The notes under the pieces: model-generated
Database searches by the model: none
What the model saw: the letters and a program-made list of their open reading frames with translations, nothing else
Told to the model about the DNA's origin: nothing
Origin: Streptosporangium minutum
Lineage (GTDB): Bacteria; Actinomycetota; Actinomycetes; Streptosporangiales; Streptosporangiaceae
Assembly (NCBI RefSeq): GCF_002149035.1
Contig: NZ_NGFP01000007.1
Span: 18,649-82,648 of the forward strand
Direction of reading: 5' to 3'
DNA length: 64,000 nucleotides
Translations under genes and position numbers: made by a program
Shown: in pieces, positions 60,651 to 64,000 of the stretch
Numbering within the stretch: position 1 is the stretch's first letter
Layout: the number at the start of each line of letters is the position of its first letter

Positions 60651-61705
60651 CCGCCTGCCGTCGCGCATCCTTGTCTGCCCCGGAAGGCGGCCAGGATGCG
60701 CTTGACCACACCCTCGACCCTGGCGACGCCCGTGCCCATGCTCGGGCTGTCCTCGGTGAGGACCGCCACGGCGTAGTCGTGCCCGGGCTCCCTGATCAAC
60801 CCGACACTGACGACCGCCCAGCGCCCGTCGGCCACATGCCGCAGCCAGCCGTTCTTCAGCGACACCTGGCTCTCCGGCGACAGCCGGCCGCCCTCACACG
60901 CCGCCGCGCTGATCCCCCACCGCTGTTCCGAGGTCACGTTCGCCATCAGCCGCAGCACCCGTTCCCGGTCCCGCTCCGGCAGCGGGCTCCTCTTCCGGGC
61001 CAGCGCGCCGATCAGCCGGACCTGGTCGCTCGCGGTGGTCCGCGTGATGCCCCAGCAGTACAGGTCCACGCACCGTCCCGCCGGGGCATAGGTGTGTCTG
61101 AGGCCGAACTCACGGTCCGCCCTGGCCAGGCCGGCCTCCAGGCCGATGCGCTCATACAGCCGGTCGGCCGCCGCGTTGTCACTGAAGCGGATCATCCGTT
61201 CCGCGTCATCCCTGGTCCGCCGGGTCAGCCGGCGCCACGGTGACGTGAGCAGCAGCGCCATCAGAATGTTGATCTTCGAGGCACTGGCCGTGGGCAACTG
61301 CAGGTCACGGTGGTAGTGGTATGTCCGAGCGGTGGCCAGGTCCCGCACCGTTACGGCGGTCCGGCCGCCGTAACGCGTGAGGAACCGGTCGAGGGCGCGG
61401 GTGAGCCTTGGAGTGGAGACCCTCGGAGCGGAGACCCTCGGCGGTGCCGGCGGCCTGGGGGCAGGTGGCCGGAGCCCACCGGAGGGGACGGCACCCGGCG
61501 TCACCGCCCCCGGCGCGGACAGCGAGGGGGCGTCCGTCGCCGTCACTCCCGGCGCGGACAGCGAGACAGTGCTCGGCGTCACTACCCCCAAGGCGGACGG
61601 CAAGGGGGTATCCACCGTCATCACCCCCTCAGCCGCACACCCACCTGCGAACGCGGCAATCAGTACGGCCGCCGCCACAACCGTCCAATGCACCGACTTC
61701 ACCAT
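60623..61705 (-). CDS. Class A beta-lactamase-like serine hydrolase lipoprotein
   Basis: A 360-residue exported protein. The signal ends in AAFAGGCAAEG (lipobox, Cys 23). A Pro/Thr/Ser-rich linker spans residues ~35-105. The serine-hydrolase domain has the SxxK motif in TASASKINI (residues ~140-150), SDN in FSDNAAADRL and KNG in LKNGW, where class A enzymes usually have KTG or KSG. It may be a peptidoglycan hydrolase/peptidase or a beta-lactamase; the Asn in the third motif is unusual. Its gene end overlaps the regulator gene by 28 bases, tail to tail. ATG 61705. Confidence 0.82.
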   Translation of the reverse strand: MVKSVHWTVVAAAVLIAAFAGGCAAEGVMTVDTPLPSALGVVTPSTVSLSAPGVTATDAPSLSAPGAVTPGAVPSGGLRPPAPRPPAPPRVSAPRVSTPRLTRALDRFLTRYGGRTAVTVRDLATARTYHYHRDLQLPTASASKINILMALLLTSPWRRLTRRTRDDAERMIRFSDNAAADRLYERIGLEAGLARADREFGLRHTYAPAGRCVDLYCWGITRTTASDQVRLIGALARKRSPLPERDRERVLRLMANVTSEQRWGISAAACEGGRLSPESQVSLKNGWLRHVADGRWAVVSVGLIREPGHDYAVAVLTEDSPSMGTGVARVEGVVKRILAAFRGRQGCATAGGQAVLSTSR

Positions 61706-61833
61706 CAGCCCCGAACACTCTCCCGGATCACACCATGATCGGGATTTATCCCCGAAGGCGTGTCCGGAAGAGTGTGCGACGGAACCTCGCCCGGATGGGG
61801 GTCGAGTCCTTGGAGACCGGGACGGCGGGCTAC

Positions 61834-62733
61834 CTAGCCTTGACTGTCATCGGCGATGGCGATTAGCCGGGCGATGCTCTCGTCGTCACAGGTGGCCCAG
61901 AACTCCCCGACCACGTCTTCGAGATGCGCCAGCGATTCCGCCCGGAACAGCACATCCTGGTATTTGGTGATGTCGTAGTGGGTCGTACCCATGGCGGCGA
62001 GGTCCAGTGGCCGGATGTCCATGTTCCGGAACTCCTCGATCTCCCCGTAGGAGGACAGGATGCCCGCGCCGTACGCCCGCAGCTCGTCCTGGTCGGTCAT
62101 CACGCCGAACTCCAGCGTGAACCAGAAGATCTTGGAGATGAACTCCAGCGCCCGCTCGCCCTCGACCCGCCGCGCCGCGCCGCCGGCCAGCCGGTAGAGC
62201 CGCGCGTACCGATCGGAGGCGAGCGCGTTGGCGTGCCCGATCACCTCGTGGATCACGTCCGGTTCCGGCGTGTAGAGCGGCGTGGAGTGGTGGCGGATGT
62301 ACTGGGTCGAGTGGAAGAAGCCGTCGGCCAGCACGCCGTAGAAGTCCCGCAGAGGCACCAGCCCCGCGGCCGGGAGGTAGCGGAACCCGGTCAGCGGCTC
62401 CAGCAACTCGCTGACCTCCTGGAGCTGCGGGATCCGCTCGCCGGGCAACCTCAGCCGCTCGGCCGCGTCCAGGTATTCCGTGGTCGCGTATTTGCGATGC
62501 TTGATCGCCAGCTCACGGCTGACCAGGGCCCAGACCTCATGCTCCTGGTCGGTGTACTCGGCCACGGGGACCGGCGTGCCGGGCACGTGTCCCACCGCGA
62601 GCGCGGCGATGGCGTTGCGGCGGAGCCGGTAGACCGGGTCGGCAAAGCCGGGGTGACTCGCGGCGAGCTCGACCTCGACCGTACCGTCGACACGGGTCGC
62701 CACCGGCGCGAAGTACTGCGCTTCTTCGAACAT
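61834..62733 (-). CDS. phhA: Phenylalanine 4-monooxygenase
   Basis: A 299-residue aromatic amino acid hydroxylase, converting phenylalanine to tyrosine with tetrahydropterin and Fe(II). The iron-binding motif is in PDVIHEVIGHANAL (near residues 155-168, two His), and the third ligand is in IFWFTLEFGVM. Downstream pterin-pocket segments are also conserved. ATG 62733 gives MFEEAQYFAPVATRV; a TTG at 62769 is an alternative. It reads divergently from an AsnC/Lrp regulator, which probably controls it in response to an amino acid. Confidence 0.9.
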   Translation of the reverse strand: MFEEAQYFAPVATRVDGTVEVELAASHPGFADPVYRLRRNAIAALAVGHVPGTPVPVAEYTDQEHEVWALVSRELAIKHRKYATTEYLDAAERLRLPGERIPQLQEVSELLEPLTGFRYLPAAGLVPLRDFYGVLADGFFHSTQYIRHHSTPLYTPEPDVIHEVIGHANALASDRYARLYRLAGGAARRVEGERALEFISKIFWFTLEFGVMTDQDELRAYGAGILSSYGEIEEFRNMDIRPLDLAAMGTTHYDITKYQDVLFRAESLAHLEDVVGEFWATCDDESIARLIAIADDSQG

Positions 62734-62853
62734 GTATGAAATGACAGCAACTCTTTGAATCGTTGACAAGAGTGAGCAGTTCTACTGTGCGATCCATGCA
62801 TGTTCGTACCGTCATCGCTGTCTCTGACTGGTCGTATCGCCTAATCTGAAGCG

Positions 62854-63321
62854 GTGACCATCGACGACCTGGACAGCCGCCTCCTGGTGACCATGCGCGC
62901 CCATCCCCGCATCGGTCTCACCGAACTAGCCCGGCTGCTCGGCGTGGCCCGGGGCACCGTACAGGCCCGCGTCGAGAAGCTCACCGCCCGCGGCGTCATC
63001 GCCGACTTCGGCCCGACAGTCACCCCGGAGGGCATCGGCTACCCGATCCTCGCCTTCGTATCCCTGCAGATCGCCCAGGGCCGGCTTGCCGAGGCCGTGC
63101 AGGCGCTGCAGTCCCTGCCCGAGATCCTTGAGGTGTACGGCACCAGCGGCCAGGCGGATCTGCTCTGCCGCGTGGTCGCCCGGAGCACGCCTGACCTTCA
63201 GGAGATCATCGCCCGCATCCTGACCTCGCCCGCGGTCCAGCGCACCGACACCACGATCGCCCTGTCAGTCCAGGTTCCCTACCGGATCGAGCCCCTGATC
63301 CACGCCGCTCCGGACGCCTGA
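62854..63321 (+). CDS. AsnC/Lrp-family regulator
   Basis: A 155-residue feast/famine regulator. The helix-turn-helix is IDDLDSRLLVTMRAHPRIGLTELARLLGVARGTVQARVEKLTARGVI (residues ~2-48, seen in parts), and the RAM sensing domain follows (ILEVYGTSGQADLLCRVVARSTPDLQEII). It starts at GTG 62854, six bases after a TAATCT -10 box (leaderless). It is divergent from phenylalanine hydroxylase with a ~120-base shared region, so it is the likely regulator of that gene. Confidence 0.92.
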   Translation: MTIDDLDSRLLVTMRAHPRIGLTELARLLGVARGTVQARVEKLTARGVIADFGPTVTPEGIGYPILAFVSLQIAQGRLAEAVQALQSLPEILEVYGTSGQADLLCRVVARSTPDLQEIIARILTSPAVQRTDTTIALSVQVPYRIEPLIHAAPDA

Positions 63322-63578
63322 CCGCGAGTTCCCCCGACGCGGACGGGCAAGAAGGACAGGCGGGTGCGCTTGACCCGACTGATCAGGAGAACAGCCAGGG
63401 CCGTTGAGCGGGGAACAGCCGGGCCCGTCGTCGCGCACACCGTATCCATCGGAAGCCGGATCCTGTGAAAGCCGGGTCCCTCAAAGAGGATCCGGCCAGC
63501 AAAAAGGGCCCGGAAAACAGAAAGGGTTCCGGAAAACAGAAAAGGCCACCCCGAAGGGTGGCCTTTCCTATAAAGATT
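63322..63578. other. Region between AsnC-family gene and rRNA operon
   Basis: No gene is supported. Near the right end there is a short repeat (CCGGAAAACAGAAA occurs twice, about 63508-63522 and 63530-63543) and then the 5S terminator hairpin. Confidence 0.6.
63541..63566 (-). terminator. Terminator of the rRNA operon
   Basis: AAAGGCCACCC (63541-63551) and GGGTGGCCTTT (63556-63566) form a stem with a four-base loop. Reading leftward, T-rich sequence (TCTGTTTTCC) follows. It is 13 bases past the 5S gene. Confidence 0.85.
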
Positions 63579-63697
63579 GTCCGGCGGCGACCTACTCTCC
63601 CACACCGTCCCCGGTGCAGTACCATCGGCGCTGAAGAGCTTAACTTCCGGGTTCGGAATGTAACCGGGTGTTTCCCCTTCGCCATAACCGCCGTAAC
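63579..63697 (-). rRNA. 5S ribosomal RNA
   Basis: The reverse complement reads TACGGCGGTTATGGCGAAGG, then ACCCGGTTACATTCCGAACC and GGAAGTTAAGC, and ends GGTCGCCGCCGGACA. These are the conserved 5S core elements, at about 118 bases. It is transcribed leftward as the last gene of the rRNA operon, with ends accurate to a few bases. Confidence 0.93.
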
Positions 63698-63771
63698 ACT
63701 ATGAAACTGTCAAACACACACGGTGCTTGCTGTTTCAGAATCGCATAGTGGACGCGAGCAAAAATGCTTTG

Positions 63772-64000
<229 letters not shown>

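Overview
The window is high-GC actinobacterial chromosome, most likely from the order Streptosporangiales (inference). The signs are mycothiol-type sigma/anti-sigma genes (sigR-rsrA), a WhiB protein, a one-polypeptide 2-oxoglutarate decarboxylase (kgd), nickel superoxide dismutase, a SigB/SigF-type sigma factor with its anti-sigma factor, DasR, many leaderless start sites, and a leftward rRNA operon at the right end. Gene content and order from kgd through sodN, sigma factor, wblE, pdtaS, dasR and sigR-rsrA to yedK-aroA-rsgA match, from memory, the conserved core of Streptomyces coelicolor around SCO5210-SCO5285 and parts of the Mycobacterium tuberculosis Rv3219-Rv3228 region. Most of the window is therefore core chromosome.

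Layout. 0-5.9 kb: a leftward sulfonate/nitrate-type ABC transporter operon ending in a flavin monooxygenase, a metallo-beta-lactamase-fold hydrolase, and a glutathionyl-hydroquinone-reductase-like gene. 5.9-16 kb: a B3/B4-domain protein, kgd, a small DUF6104 gene, a DUF4097/PadR pair with operator-like repeats, an MpaB-type oxygenase, a quinone-oxidoreductase-like dehydrogenase and a thiolase-like gene. 16-25.3 kb: an accessory island of five tandem paralogous secreted V8/trypsin-fold proteases with an SSI-type protease inhibitor gene inside it. Two of the five carry Asp in place of the catalytic Ser, two carry a large insertion, four of five start at TTG, and a degenerate ~32-bp tandem repeat array lies between the last two. 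25.4-38 kb: a TPR regulator, malic enzyme, sodX/sodN, anti-sigma/sigma genes, a diacylglycerol-kinase-like gene, wblE, pdtaS, an internally deleted bioF remnant, dasR, bioD and a nuclease-like gene. 38-49 kb: a TPP enzyme, a PASTA-type kinase, a thioesterase, biotin carboxylase plus a small biotinyl protein, two HD-domain membrane proteins, an epimerase, and rsrA/sigR. 49.8-64 kb: a methyltransferase, a DksA-like protein, yedK/aroA/rsgA, a thioesterase, hisN, pstSCAB with an atypical response regulator, a beta-lactamase-like lipoprotein, phenylalanine hydroxylase with an AsnC regulator, then 5S and 23S rRNA.

How the parts fit. The pst operon has a PHO-box-like repeat in front of it. sigR has a copy of its own promoter class in front of it. 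wblE has a CRP-like site, and CRP-like sites also precede the fifth protease and the MpaB-type oxygenase. The protease island is the main accessory feature and the best candidate for an undescribed system: active proteases, predicted inactive paralogues and an inhibitor, all with secretion signals and individual promoter regions. All functions are read from sequence alone; no database search was run.
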